From: Nematopogon swammerdamellus
Lineage: Eukaryota > Arthropoda > Insecta > Lepidoptera > Adelidae
Assembly (NCBI GenBank): GCA_946902875.1
Contig: OX336343.1
Span: 22,491,596-22,555,595, forward strand
Reading direction: 5' to 3'
Length of the DNA: 64,000 nt
The notes under the pieces: generated by a model
Database searches by the model: none
What the model was told of the DNA's origin: nothing
Seen by the model: the letters and a program-made list of their open reading frames with translations, nothing else
Program-made: the position numbers and the translations under genes
Shown here: positions 1 through 10,465 of the stretch, piece by piece
How positions within the stretch are numbered: position 1 is the first letter of the stretch
Layout: every line of letters begins with the position of its first letter

Positions 1-384
1 AAGGCTGATCCGTTTCCTATCCAAGCCACTTTTCAGGGCAGCCAAGTCCCCAACGATGGTAGTCTGGGCGTCCTGGGTATGGAGGTGTCCAGGGACGTTG
101 GGTTTCGATCGTTCATAGAGTCCAAGGCGAAACTAGCGTCTCGAAAATTAGGAGTCCTTTACCGCTGTCGGCGATTTTTCACGCCGGTCCAACTGCTTAC
201 ACTCTACAAAGCACAAGTAAGACCGGTGATGGAATATTGCAGTCATCTTTGGGAGGGTTCCCCTGAGTACCTTCTTTCAGCCTTGGATTCTATTCAGCGA
301 CGAGCCATTCGCCTCATTGGTGACTCCGTACTTACAAAGGACCTTCAACCTCTAAAGCACAGACGTATCGTTGGGTCATTGAGC
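1..384 (+). pseudogene. LINE reverse-transcriptase ORF, C-terminal part (first half of split copy)
   Basis: The open frame (79-405, with coding similarity upstream) resembles the thumb and connection region after the RT domain of jockey/CR1-like non-LTR retrotransposons. Diagnostic stretches are KLGVLYRCRRFF, the block around MEYCSHLWEGSP, and LDSIQRRAIRLIGD; the same blocks occur in the larger LINE ORF at 59218-61092. The frame is cut at 384, where a hAT element begins, and resumes at 1905. The catalytic RT motifs lie outside the window, so this is the 3' end of an element of unknown length. No host function is implied. Confidence 0.85.
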
Positions 385-931
385 CAGTGGCGGTTCCCCA
401 GGTGAAGCAAGTGAAGCACCGCCTCACTTAATTATCTTGAAAGTAAAGAAAAAAAAAACATTTCAAAATATCAAGAAAGAAAACTTAAAAAAGTCAAGTA
501 TATCCGATCCGAACTGATCACAATATTAGCGCGGCGGCGCGGAGGAGGCGGAGGCGGCTGGTGCGACGCGCGCGACGAAATACGTTAAAGATGTGTTAGT
601 GCATCAACACCACCAACACAGCACGCACACACACACAGACGTGACGTGTGACGTGTCACGTACGGCATGGCTTATGGTGACTCACCCCGGTCCGGTGCGG
701 CGACGAATCGCTTATTTTGATATCGCTTCACCAAGCGTAAAGACAACAGGTTGACCTTGGAGGCTTTGGATGTAGGGAGCAGCTGAGGCTCTGATAAATG
801 GCGCCGGACGAGACATCTATATCCAATTAAAAGAATGCAGAGCGAGATGGGGCGATTCACGTTTTCTATAAGTCGGTTTGTTTTACCTCCGTGATTAAGA
901 TGGCGAAATTCGCACTAGTTACGGTAAGTTT

Positions 932-992
932 CATAGCTCAATGGTATATGCTTCGCTTTTCAATCTAGTGACGTTGGTTCGAATCTCACTTT
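932..992 (+). other. tRNA-like sequence with A and B boxes
   Basis: TAGCTCAATGG and GGTTCGAATCT resemble a polymerase III A box and B box about 35 bp apart, as in a tRNA or tRNA-derived SINE head. The flanks do not form a convincing cloverleaf acceptor stem, so this is a tRNA-like remnant rather than a tRNA gene. Confidence 0.35.
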
Positions 993-1016
993 TGCGAATT
1001 CTTTTTTTTTTTGTTT

Positions 1017-1770
1017 TTAGGGTTCCGTATCCGGTACGGGACCCTATTACTAAGCCTACGCCGTCTGTCTGTCTGTCTGTCTGTCCGTCCGTCCGTCCGT
1101 CTGTCTTTTTTTTTTATGTAATCCGGTATGGGTGGCTGAGCCGGAGGGGCCAAAGCGCATGCTCCGACCAGCCAATATCACCTCCGAGAAGGTAGGTGCC
1201 ATACCGGAGACTTCCCTGGATTGCTGGCTATACTAGACTAGAGGAGAACACAGCCGAGGCTGCTATGCGGCAGCAGCAGGTGTAGGTATGCATACACGTA
1301 AATTTTTTCGTCAGAAAAAAACTCATTGTTACACGCCGACCGGATTCGAACCTCGCACCTCTCGCATTTGAAGCCAATGCCCAAACCACTCGGCCACCCG
1401 CCGCTTGTCTGTCCGTCCGTCTGTCCGAGGCCTGTATCTCTTGAACCGTAATTTGGTAGCCCGTTGAAATGTTCACAGAAAATGTGTTATTTATTTATTA
1501 TGGCCGATATAACAAAAAATAATGAAAATAAGAAAAAGTAAAAAACTCACGGGGGTTCCCATAGATGGCGCGCGCGCATACACTTTTTGGTTTCAAAAAG
1601 TGTATGCGCGAGCGCCATCTACCAAATAGATGATGAATCATTTTCTAATCGTGACTAACTAATATGAAGTATTTCATAACACGCCATCTAGATGGCGTGG
1701 CGTGTTATGAAATTCATCTAGTGGCGCTAGCCGTGACATGGCGATACGGTACCCTCGGTGCGCGATTCGA
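1017..1770 (+). mobile_element. Lep1/MINE-like repeat with (GTCT)n tract, split by a SINE
   Basis: The copy runs from AGGGTTCCGTATCCGG through ATTACTAAGCCTACGCC into a CTGT/CCGT tetranucleotide tract, is interrupted at about 1104-1404, and continues with TTGAACCGTAAT and CACAGAAAATGTG to ACCCTCGGTGCGCGA. An internal hairpin lies at about 1564-1620. The same string of landmarks recurs at six other places in the window. The architecture matches what is described for Lep1/MINE Helitron-like elements of Lepidoptera; that family name is an inference. Confidence 0.7.
1104..1404 (-). mobile_element. tRNA-derived SINE, family A
   Basis: Read on the minus strand, the head has an A box TGGCCGAGTGG and a B box GGTTCGAATCC, as in a long-variable-arm (Leu/Ser-like) tRNA. 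The body ends in a poly-A tract (T-run at 1107-1116 on +). Other copies lie at 8196-8355, 25658-25745 (head) and 43708-44111. It sits inside the tetranucleotide tract of the Lep1-like repeat, so its target duplication cannot be separated from the microsatellite. Confidence 0.75.
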
Positions 1771-1904
1771 TAGTAGTTTTTGGTTAAGTATTGTTAGGGC
1801 CAAAAAAAATTAGGTTTAGGTTTTTCAATTTATCATAAAGTAATAGCAATGTAGGTGGATTTTTTAGTCGCCTCACTAAGATTTATAGGTCAAAGCCGCC
1901 ACTG

Positions 1905-2297
1905 CATTGAGCCTGTTTTATCGGTACTACTATGGCCGCTGCTCTGACGAACTTGCTTCCCTTATCCCTCCTCCTCCTGTTCGCCTTCGCCAAACCCGCC
2001 ATACTCTCGCGGAACACCCGTTTGTAGTCGACAGAAGAGTTCTTCGAACTGCACGATTCTCTAAATCGTTCTTGTGCCGCACTGCAAAGGTGTGGAACGG
2101 GCTCCCAGGAAATATCTTCCCCCACTCCTACAATCCACAGATCTTCAAATCACGGGTTAATAGCCTTTCCCCAGCAACATTAGTCCACCTCCAAGCCGGA
2201 CTGGCACCTCCTCGGGGGTGAAATTGGCTGCGCCTGAGGTTGCGACCTCGGACAGAGCCACCCAGTTCGGTAGCAATAAAAAAAAAAAAAAAAAAAT
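1905..2297 (+). pseudogene. LINE ORF C-terminus and 3' end (second half of split copy)
   Basis: The frame resumes immediately after the hAT target duplication: LFYRYYYGR, then SFLCRTAKVWNGLP, stopping near 2221. A short 3' UTR ends in a poly-A run at about 2278-2297, as expected for a LINE. A homologous end (SFLYRTGKFWNALP) is present on the minus strand at about 58600-58700. Confidence 0.85.
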
Positions 2298-2520
2298 ACC
2301 ACACGTTGTATCCCGGCAATCGGGGTAAGCAGAGTAATCGGTGTTGTGCTATTAGTGCTCTTGTAAATTACAGCACTATACCGACCACCACAGCAGCAAG
2401 TAAGGCACGAAGACCCACCTGCTGCATGACTCGATCGAAGGGCAGTGCTAAGGTGAGAAGTGGCTAGTCTGTCGCCCTTATGCCGTACGGCATCTCGTCC
2501 TCGACCCTTGACATGCACGG
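2298..2520 (+). repeat. Dispersed repeat family B (hairpin-bearing)
   Basis: Landmarks are GGGGTAAGCAGAGTAATCGG, a hairpin built on CGGTGTTGTGC and its complement around TGTAAATTACAGCAC, then AAGGCACGAAGACCCACC and a 3' module near ACATGCACGG. Copies with the same order lie at 8096-8465 (minus), 24914-25085, 31285-31480, 32225-32520 and 44340-44660. It could be a SINE or a MITE; no target duplication was established. Confidence 0.65.
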
Positions 2521-2814
2521 CGATAGATGTAGTGGGGCTAAATTTACTTTAGGCTATTTGATATCTAGGATTACCTGTAAGTAAAGTAATATACCTATAA
2601 ATTTGGCTTGCCATAATTTTCCAGACTCAAGTCCGGACGCCACACTGATCCTAAAAAACAAGGACCCCCCCCCTTCCGGATCCCCTTTATATAGGTACGA
2701 ATTTCACGCGAGCGAAGCCAAAAGCAAAAGTTAATATACATATAAAATTCAGCCTTCTCGGTAAGTCGTTGGTTGATCGACGTCCAGTCGTGAAGATAAG
2801 AACACCCGCTGACG
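2521..2814. other. Unassigned spacer
   Basis: No gene or recognised repeat is seen here apart from a short C-run at about 2667-2675. Confidence 0.5.
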
Positions 2815-3010
2815 CTCACCGTTGACGCTGGCCGTGGTTCGGATATCACGTATAACTGTAGATCCCTCCCTTCTTTACCTCCCTTTTGTAGATGGTAGGG
2901 TTTCACCCGACCGAGTTGTTACCACCGCACTGAATGGATAGATCGGTCGAAGCGGCTATACCCAAGAAGCTTACATAGCTATACCTGTGTAAATGTTTTC
3001 CGTCGAACAA
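2815..3010 (+). mobile_element. SINE family C fragment
   Basis: Contains the body landmarks GTGGTTCGGAT, ACGTATAACTGTAG, ACCACCGCACTGAAT and GAAGCGGCTAT in SINE C order, but the tRNA/5S head is missing or degraded. Confidence 0.6.
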
Positions 3011-3316
3011 AAGCATGCACGTTCACCATTGTTTCAGGCAAGAACATTGTTTCAGGTTCCATTAAAAAAAAAAAATCTGCCACAAGAGGTGAAAATCTCA
3101 CTTACATGACACTGGGCACATGTCATAAAAAAGACAATTGCCAAAAATAAAAATAATAGTATGACTGACATGTACCTACCTTTGACCTACCTAGGTATTG
3201 TTTTCCCTATATAGTCTGTGGGTATTGTACATCAAACACACCCTCTGTGCTGTGCACACCCTTCAAATCTATAGCAGAGAAAGTAATTAAATCTACAAGG
3301 AAAACCTGAAACAGTA
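3011..3316. other. 5' flank of the actin-like gene
   Basis: AT-rich, with no unambiguous TATA box or initiator. The start codon at 3317 sits in ACAGTAATGG, an acceptable insect context. Promoter elements cannot be assigned from sequence alone. Confidence 0.4.
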
Positions 3317-5431
3317 ATGGAGGATAAACCAGCTCTAGTCATCGACAGCGGCGGTTACACCACCAAGGCGGGCTTCGCTTCCGACGATCATCCCAGGTGC
3401 ATATTCCAGAGCGTCGTCGGAAGGCCCAAACACCTGCTCGGTCAAATCGGAAAGGAGCATTACGAAGTTTTCATAGGCGACGACGCGACTTGCCGAAGCG
3501 AGGATTTCGCACTCTCGCGACCGATGGGCGACGGCTACGTGAACAGCTGGGACAACATGGAGAGACTTTGGCATCACGCGTTCTACAGGGAGTTGAGAGT
3601 GGCACCGGAGGAGGGACCTATTCTGATGAGCTGCGTCCCGCAGTGCCCTCTTGCAGTCAAGTAGGTTCTGAGCATAGAACCCATAACATCCAGGCAGAGA
3701 GTCAATATTACTCACACAGCTGTGTGCGTCAATGACGGTCGCTGTTGTCCAAAGGTTGAAAGTTGCCCAGCGAGCATTGGACCGAACCATGCTGGGAATA
3801 TCGCTACGTGATATGGTGCGTAACGAGGCAATTCGCCGAGCGACGCACCAAAGTATTGGACACCGGGTGGCTAAGCTTAAGTGGCAGTGGCCTGGGCACG
3901 TTAGCCGAAGAGACGACGACCGTTGGAGTAATCGTGTCCTACACTGGCGGCCGTGGACAGGAAAACGGAGTGTGGGAAGACCACCCGCCAGGTGGGACGA
4001 CGACATCAAGTACGTCAGCGGAAAGCAGTGGTTCCGTACCGCTGAAGGCCGCGAGGACTGGAGGAAAATTGGAGAGGCATATGTTCAGCAGTGCGGACGC
4101 TTACAAGCTGACTGTGTGTGTCAAAAAATGGCCGCCAAACTACCCCCGCCACTACGTTATTTCGCTTTCCACACCGAGTTTCGACACGTAGCAACAGTCA
4201 GTCTGCGTGTATGCGTCTACCTGGACATAGCCTCTCCAATTTTCCTCCAGTCTTCCCGCGGCCTTCAGCGGGACGGAACCACTGCTTTCCTCCGACGTAA
4301 TAGGTACCTACAGCCTACTTGATGTCGTCTCCCCTCCCACCCATCTGGCGGGTGGTCTTCCCACACTCCGTTTTCCTATCCACGGCCGTCAGTGTAGGAC
4401 ACGGTTACTCCAAAGGCCGTATTCCAACAGCTCGACAGAAATTACGGATGCACGCTATGTATGACATTACAAGACAAGATAAATCGTTAAGGATAAAATG
4501 ACATTGCTCTCCTGTTCTGTTTTAGATAGTCACAACCAAGGTCACAACTTTGAGCTTCACTCTTACTGGATATATTCCTACTTTTGTGGTTCCGTACGTG
4601 TGCGTCCGATTTGAGCGCTTTTTTCACGATTTTCATGCAGTACCTACTCCACCTTTCAGAGAAAAAACATGCGAGATAATGTTCGAGACTTTCAACGCCC
4701 CCTCGCTGTTCCTGGCGAGCTCGAGTTTGCTCAGCCTGTTCTCCACCGGCCGCAACTCGGGCGTCGTGGTCGACAGCGGGCACAGCGCGACGCACATCTC
4801 GCCCGTAGACGAGGGTAGCCCGATCAACTGCGCCTACATCAGGCACGAACTGGGGGGAAAACACATGTCGCAAATACTCACGGCGATGTTGGAAGAGAAG
4901 AACCACTTCACAGACAGCTGGAGCGATCAGAGTATCGTTGAAGACATAAAGAGGGGACACTGTTTTGTGAGCGAAGCAGAGCTGTGTTCGCAACCGCAAA
5001 AATTCACTCTGCCGGACGGTAGTACGATAATGCTGAACGATGAAATTCACTCCTGCACGGAGACGATGTTCCGGCCGAGTTTGATGGGCTACACATTCGC
5101 GCCTTTGCCGCACGATGTCAGTGTGGCCGTCTCGATGTGCGACGCGGACGTGCACGATATATTGTTGGGCAATATAGTGGTATGCGGCGGAAACAGTATG
5201 ACGAACGGCTTCGTCGCGCGGGTGGAGGAAGGGACGCGGCGGGAGATGGGGGGGAAGCATTTAGTGCGTGCGCACGCGGCGGAGGAGGCGGGGGATCCGA
5301 ATGCGCACGCGGTGACTGCGTGGTGCGGCGGTTCCTTGCTGGCCGGCATGTCGGGCACGCAGGAGTACTGGCTGTCGAAGAAGCTGTATGCAGAGTGCGG
5401 GCCGAAGATAATCAAGTCCAAGTTCATGTAA
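3317..5431 (+). CDS. Divergent actin-like protein, two exons (3317-3660, 4660-5431)
   Basis: Exon 1 ends CAGTCAA before a GTAGGT donor; exon 2 follows a CTTTCAG acceptor at 4657-4659. The join is in phase and gives a 372-residue protein, against 375-376 for conventional actin. Actin landmarks in order are VIDSGGYTTKAGFA (phosphate loop 1), VGRPKH, WDNMERLWHHAFY, ELRVAPEEGP, IMFETFNAPS, VVVDSGHSATHISPV (phosphate loop 2), DIKRGHCFV, FRPSLMG, VVCGGNSM, WCGGSLLAGMS and WLSKK. Many normally invariant residues differ (TEAPLNP is replaced by SCVPQCP, and the C-terminus is KSKFM), so it is a paralogue or actin-related protein rather than a standard actin. Whether it polymerises or binds nucleotide is unknown. 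The uninterrupted frame indicates selection on the protein. Tissue expression cannot be judged from sequence; a testis role is only a possibility by analogy with other divergent insect actins. Confidence 0.88.
3700..4140 (+). pseudogene. RTE-type LINE ORF C-terminal fragment in the actin-like intron
   Basis: Lies within the intron 3661-4659. The frame from 3732 contains RTE-clade C-terminal signatures: QRALDRTMLGISLRD, KLKWQWPGHVSR, RPWTGKRSVGRPPARW and WRKIGEAYVQQ. It is 5' truncated and has no RT catalytic core. Fragments of the same family occur at 10250-10385 and 32508-32615. Confidence 0.85.
4190..4480 (-). pseudogene. Inverted partial copy of the same RTE LINE
   Basis: The reverse complement repeats blocks from the neighbouring fragment, including the region encoding GKRSVGRPP (CTGGCGGGTGGTCTTCCC on +, near 4347) and the block encoding the WRKIGEA region. 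Together with 3700-4140 it could form an inverted repeat in the actin-like pre-mRNA. Confidence 0.7.
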
Positions 5432-5632
5432 GCACCTGACCTGGCGCCTGGCGCCAGATGCTAACAATTTGTACACCGCTGTGCAGTTATGGAAGCATCC
5501 AGACACCTTGAAACCCTCGTTGAAACCTCTTCCCCAACTTTAGACCTAAAATAATCCTTACTGTGAGTGAAGGCAAGGCTTAAAGGCATCAAAGCAACCC
5601 AGGGTTCAGAAAGGCCCCCTTGTAAAAATTTC

Positions 5633-6241
5633 AAATCATCATGCAGATTAAATTATGAACTCGGCTTACCGGTGCGATGATGGCGAGCGCATCGCTGCAG
5701 CTCGACGTGTTTCGAGTCCTCTATGGGACCCGTTCTCAAGAGGACGTGCTAGCTCCTCTGGCAGCCAGCACGTCACTGACAGGAGCCCGCCTGCTTCTCG
5801 TAAGCCGAGTTCATAATTTAATCGGTTTTTTTTTATGGATACTGACATACGGTTGGCTACATCACCTACAACGTCCGTGTTTTCAGCCCATAACACCGGG
5901 TGAACTAGGTGCCATGTCAGTGCTTCCCCCTTTGATCGTGCCGGCTACACTGAACTGGTCGGAAAACACAAACTATTTACATAGCCGTTTCGACCGACGT
6001 TTCATTCAGTGCGGTGGTACCAACCCGGGCGGGTTAAACCCTACCACCAAGTAAGATTAGGAGGGAAGGACCTACAGTTTTACAAGGAATCCGAACCTCG
6101 GTCAGCCTCCAACGGTCACCCAACCAAGCACTGACCGCACCCAGCGTTGCTTAACATTCAATAGTGACAGTTGACTGTCTGCACCACTGAGCTATCGAGG
6201 CTGACGAGTGACGGTGCGGGACTAAAAATCATCATGCAGAT
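5633..6241 (-). mobile_element. SINE C plus foldback arm pair between 16-bp direct repeats
   Basis: AAATCATCATGCAGAT occurs at 5633-5648 and again at 6226-6241, bracketing 577 bp. The right part (about 5826-6205) is a near full-length minus-strand SINE C with its tRNA-like and 5S-like head at the right. The left part (about 5649-5822) is a foldback with arms around TTATGAACTCGGCTTAC and its complement. A SINE that carried 3' flanking DNA would explain one long duplication enclosing both. Confidence 0.65.
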
Positions 6242-6544
6242 ATGTAAACCCAAAATTGCCTTTACTTTCTCTGTGGGTGATACTTTCATATTGTATTGTG
6301 ATTTTTCATCTGTTCGTAGGTATATCTTATACCCTTTATGTTATGTTATTTATTATTACGTAAAGGATTTTTTAGAGTATGTAAATAAAAAGCAGATATA
6401 AATCGGAAAGTTTTTATTAAAATATACACAAGTCGACTTTCACAATTCGTGTTAGACCTAGGTGCACAAAGCAAGCGTTGTGTGCGCCATTCACATAATA
6501 TAACACATAGATTACAATCAACTCAATTTAAAACACTTCTATGG
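6242..6544. other. Unassigned AT-rich spacer
   Basis: No coding or repeat signal recognised; an AATAAA occurs near 6385. Confidence 0.5.
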
Positions 6545-6551
6545 GTACAAA

Positions 6552-6848
6552 CATAGCCGACTATCATTGTCTCCCTCTACGGAGACCAAGCCATGCTGCA
6601 TCGTCGATAGCCCCACTGCGACGTTGCTATCGCTTACTCGCTCTTGCTTGCCTACCGATGACAGGAGCGAGAGAGAAACATGAAATCGCTCACCCTTCAT
6701 CGGGGGACCGACGAAATCTTCGTTTTCTCTCTCACTCCTGTCATCGGTAGGCAAGCGAGAGCGATTAAGCGATAGCAACGTCGCAGTGGGGCTATGACGA
6801 TGCAGCATGGCTTGTCTCCGTAGAGGGAGACAATGATAGTCGGCTATG
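6552..6848. mobile_element. Foldback MITE with roughly 130-bp arms
   Basis: The arms begin CATAGCCGACTATCATTG at 6552 and end with its complement at 6848; they are nearly perfect, enclosing a short central loop around 6680-6715. A 7-bp direct repeat GTACAAA flanks it (6545-6551 and 6849-6855). The superfamily is not clear from a 7-bp duplication. Confidence 0.82.
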
Positions 6849-7145
6849 GTACAAATCATGAAGAAATTCATGAAATCTTTAAAAAAATATGCGTTCTATT
6901 GCGTTCAAAGACTTCTATATTATCTTGAATACAACAATCCTAATAAAGCACCAACCAACTCTGTAACGAACACAGGTAACGACCGAAGACGACGACGCCG
7001 CGAGACGCACTGTCGATGTCCATTCTGTGTTCGCTTATGAGTCGAGAACTACTCAATTTATTTTTTACTCCAATTTCATATGGGGGTTTTCACTGACGTT
7101 TTCTGACACTTCTAAAAATGGCTGCCACCATGAAGCGAAGCTGCG

Positions 7146-7280
7146 AGGATATATATTTTTTTATTATTGAAACTGACACGGTTGGCTACATCAGCTACAA
7201 TACCCGTGATGTCAGTCCCTAACACCTAGGTGAGTTAGGTGCCATGTCAGTGCATCCCTTCGATTGTGCCGGCTATACTG
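7146..7280 (-). mobile_element. SINE family C, truncated copy
   Basis: Begins with a T-run then GAAACTGACACGGTTGG and ends near CCGGCTATACTGAATTG; the head half is absent. Confidence 0.7.
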
Positions 7281-8095
7281 AATTGATATGAAAAATTATT
7301 AATATATGAAAGCTAAAATCTTGCAAAAGAACGCCACATTTTAATTATATCATTGCGAGATCCCTAAACATTTATTATGTATGACTTACTTTCAAATGTT
7401 ATTTCTAAATAAAATACTTGAATTAGACATTCTGACTGTAATTTTAACGTGATATTCTATGTTAAACCTACGCTAGGTACCATTCACGCAACTCGATGAA
7501 CAAACAATCATGTGTGTTGTTACTGCTCTGCATTTACAAACTCTTTACACAAAACAACACGCACTGAACAAGTGAACACAACTGTAAGGCACTCGTTTCC
7601 AGGATTACATTTTATTGGTGGGAATTTTATTGCTATAATTGAGGTGAAAAATTTGAATTAGAAATTAGAAAATATATGCACGTCTTTATACAAAAATGGA
7701 TCGAATCAAGTTCTGGAATCTTAGATCACTTGCGTCGCGTGGTCTCCTAAATGACCATCTTGGTCATTGAGCGACTATAACGAAGGAATTTTGTTCATTT
7801 ATGTCTTACTTTTAATGGCTCTATTTTTCGAGCGGAGATGTGGATCCGTCTACTAAGTATATTTGAAATGTTCGAAGAGGATTTTTGCGTACATAATTTT
7901 TAACGCATTCCGGATTTCTTGGAAATGTTGCACAAATTATAATATTATTCCTATTCCTCTCTACTTGAGCAGTGTGATCGGTGTATATCGGAATGAAGCC
8001 TCGTGTGTACAATCCACAGAACATAAAACACTAGTAGAAGTAGCGCTCACACAACAAAGTGAGTTAGTTGTTAGGCTATCGTATTTGTGCTTTAA
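7281..8095. other. Unassigned AT-rich spacer
   Basis: No gene, RNA gene or recognised repeat found; short ORFs here lack family features. Confidence 0.5.
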
Positions 8096-8465
8096 TATAG
8101 CATCAGGTGGGTCTTCGTGCCTTACTTGCCGTTAGATAGTTGTCTTATGTAGTTATATTATTCTAATACTGCTAAATGTGGTGGTTGGTAGGTATGTTTT
8201 TTTTTATGTAATCCGGTATGGGTGGCTGAGTCACAGGGGCCAAAGCGCATGCTTCGACCAGCCAACATCACCTCCGAGAAGGTAGGTGCCATACCCGAGA
8301 CTTCCCTGGATTGCATGGCTATAGTGGACTAGAGGAGAACACAGCCGAGGCTCCTTTTCGGCCATCTTACATCCATCATGTAATTTACTGGAGTCCTTGC
8401 AGCACAACACCGATTACTCTGCTTACCCCGTTCGTCGGAATACAGCGTAAGTATGTTAGGTTATG
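8096..8465 (-). repeat. Repeat family B, minus strand, interrupted by SINE A
   Basis: GGTGGGTCTTCGTGCCTTAC at 8107 and GCACAACACCGATTACTC near 8402 are the complements of family B landmarks. They are separated by a SINE A fragment at about 8196-8355 (TTATGTAATCCGGTATGGG). Confidence 0.65.
8196..8355 (-). mobile_element. SINE family A, 3' part
   Basis: Matches the 3' half of the SINE copies at 1104 and 43708; the tRNA-like head is missing. Confidence 0.65.
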
Positions 8466-8620
8466 TTATATAGCACAATAAGGCATTTATTTATTTTTAG
8501 CCTTGACGGGTTTCCGTTACAGTAATGCCAGGCGACCGTTGCGAACGGAGGTCAAGTGAGCGGAACTACGCTTACTTACGGTATGTACAATGCGATGTCG
8601 CACTACTTCTACTCCTTTTT
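8466..8620 (+). repeat. Dispersed repeat family D
   Basis: Contains GACGGGTTTCCGTTACAGTA and GTGAGCGGAACTACGCTTAC. Its reverse complement recurs at about 41225-41335 with the same order of blocks. Confidence 0.55.
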
Positions 8621-8844
8621 TATGTTCTGTGGTTCAATCTTTGGAAAACTAAATATTTACAATATTGCAAACATGCTCTTTTTGCCTTATTATAAATAAT
8701 GAAACTATATTAAATTGGTTTCAAGGATAATGCCAAATCATAATATTATGCATAAATATTAACAGCCACTCAAGATTATTTAAAAACATGTTGTTTTGAA
8801 CAAATTTTGGACCCTCTATTATCGCAAACAAATACTTTTAAGTA

Positions 8845-9030
8845 TGTGGGTTTTTAAATTACTTTTGTTAAACATTTAAAAAAATTTAATGGCTTTACCC
8901 GAGGTTCTGAGCTATGTGGCTCAGATAGATGACCGTGATCGGGCCAAACGTGTGGCCCGTCCTAATGAGCACCGACTGTCAACCGTCGCGCCGGCCACGT
9001 AGCTCGGAGACGACAGTGAGTAAAGCCGAA
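8845..9030. repeat. Dispersed hairpin repeat family E, copy 1
   Basis: The outer arms GGCTTTAC and GTAAAGCC enclose a GGGCCAAACGTGTGGCCC palindrome. Copy 2 is at 20937-21115 with the same flank GGGTTTTTAAATTAC. Confidence 0.6.
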
Positions 9031-9538
9031 CTTTTTATTAATAAAATAATTTAATATTTCAAATTCCGATTAATTTTTTTTTTCCTTAGCGTATTCCAGA
9101 TTTCATAATTTTATTTTTTTTAACTTAATTAACGGGCAACGCAACTCGCTACTTTTTGAACTTGACTCTGGACTCATTTACAGTTAATTAATAGATAGCG
9201 GCTCTTGCGGTTTATATTGACCGCTCCAAAGCCAACGGGTTGAATTAATATTATAATGTTCACACACAGAGGGTTGAGTAGCCATTTGCTTCTTGCACGC
9301 ATAGCGAGTGGTAACCCCTCGCCCGTGTCAACAAGAATGCCACTTTCTCTATAAATGTTTACGTTATAAATTTCAAAATAGTTTTCATGCCTTAAGCACT
9401 ATATGCAAGTTATGTATTTATATTTCATACCACTGTCCATTCTTCAGTACTGCATTGCCCGCGCCTACGCATTTTTCACATCCCAAAGGTTAGTTTGTAT
9501 TACGCAAGGCATTAAAATCGCTTTTTGTGACTCTTTTG
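9031..9538. other. Unassigned AT-rich spacer
   Basis: No gene or family-level similarity recognised. Confidence 0.5.
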
Positions 9539-9540
9539 TA

Positions 9541-10008
9541 CAGGGTGTATCAGGATAGGTTTTCGAAACTTCAGGGTTCGAAAGGGGCCCATATTTGAAG
9601 ACGAAAAGCTCTGAAACTTTTTCCGAGATTCGATCATTTTACAGTACTTTTTGGTGAAAATCTATTCTTCAAGATTTGGTGGATGGTTAACGTCCGCCTT
9701 TATTAAATAAAAAATAAATTCTAACTCGTGAATAGAAATGAGTAGGTTGCATACATAACTAGTACAATTGAACTGCGTGTAGGTAAATTCCAAACACTGA
9801 AAGTTCAATGACCTCAAAAGAAAAAGAGGACTGAATTAGTTCACTGCACTATCAAGTCTCACTGTCCATCGAGTTTTTATTACAATTTGCAACTTTTGTA
9901 TGACAAAAAAAACAACGGAATTTCGATTTGAGTGATAAGGATTTTTTTCTTCTGATAATGAGTACTTTCTATTCCTGAAGTTTCTCAAACCTATCCTGAT
10001 ACACCCTG
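9541..10008. mobile_element. Tc1/mariner-type MITE
   Basis: Terminal inverted repeats CAGGGTGTATCAGGATAGG (9541 onward) and its complement ending at 10008 are flanked by TA on both sides, the Tc1/mariner target signature. Similarity of the ends extends to CTTCAGG/CCTGAAG. No transposase is visible in the 468 bp. Confidence 0.82.
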
Positions 10009-10249
10009 TATAATGGTGTACAATAAAAGTATATTTTCATTTCATTTCACTAAATAGATAGTATAATTTTTTTTAGGTTTGTTCAGTTTTAAGTTACAGA
10101 GTTATCATCACACTCCTGATCATAGACCTTTTTCATGTGAAAATTATTTGCATGTATCGTGTGGTAACACTGTGACGTAGCCATCACCTTCCCCCCGACA
10201 CCCCGCAAAAAATGGCCGCACTTATTTTAAGGCATTTTGTCGTGTCAAC

Positions 10250-10385
10250 TCTCTTTATCCTCCGCCGACATCAAGTGCGTCGGAGGTAAGCAGTGGTTCC
10301 GTACCGCTGAAAGCCGGGAGAACTGGAGGAAAAATTGGAGAGGCGTATGTCCAGCATTGGACGCTTTCACGCTGACTGACTGACT
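10250..10385 (+). pseudogene. RTE LINE 3'-terminal fragment
   Basis: Encodes the same tail as the actin-intron copy (GGKQWFRTAE, then ENWRK) and ends in a CTGA short repeat at about 10370-10390, a plausible RTE-type microsatellite tail. Confidence 0.7.
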
Positions 10386-10465
10386 GACTCTCTCTATCCC
10401 CCGTATAATATTTCTCTATGACCAATTTCATAAGGCGGAATCCAAATTGTTAATATATTGTTAGT

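Larger units (their letters stand above)
385..1904. mobile_element. hAT-type non-autonomous element inserted in a LINE
   Basis: The ends are inverted: CAGTGGCGG at 385-393 and CCGCCACTG at 1896-1904. They are flanked by a perfect 8-bp direct repeat CATTGAGC at 377-384 and 1905-1912. An 8-bp duplication with CAGTGGCG-type ends is characteristic of hAT transposons. The LINE reading frame resumes across the insertion, which independently supports the boundaries. No transposase is present; the interior holds a Lep1-like repeat and a SINE. Confidence 0.88.

Noticed and set aside
3335..4009. 224-codon minus-strand ORF
   Set aside because: Runs through actin exon 1 antisense, the intron and an RTE fragment; no family similarity.
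4487..5260. 257-codon minus-strand ORF
   Set aside because: Antisense shadow of actin-like exon 2, whose sense translation matches the actin family throughout.
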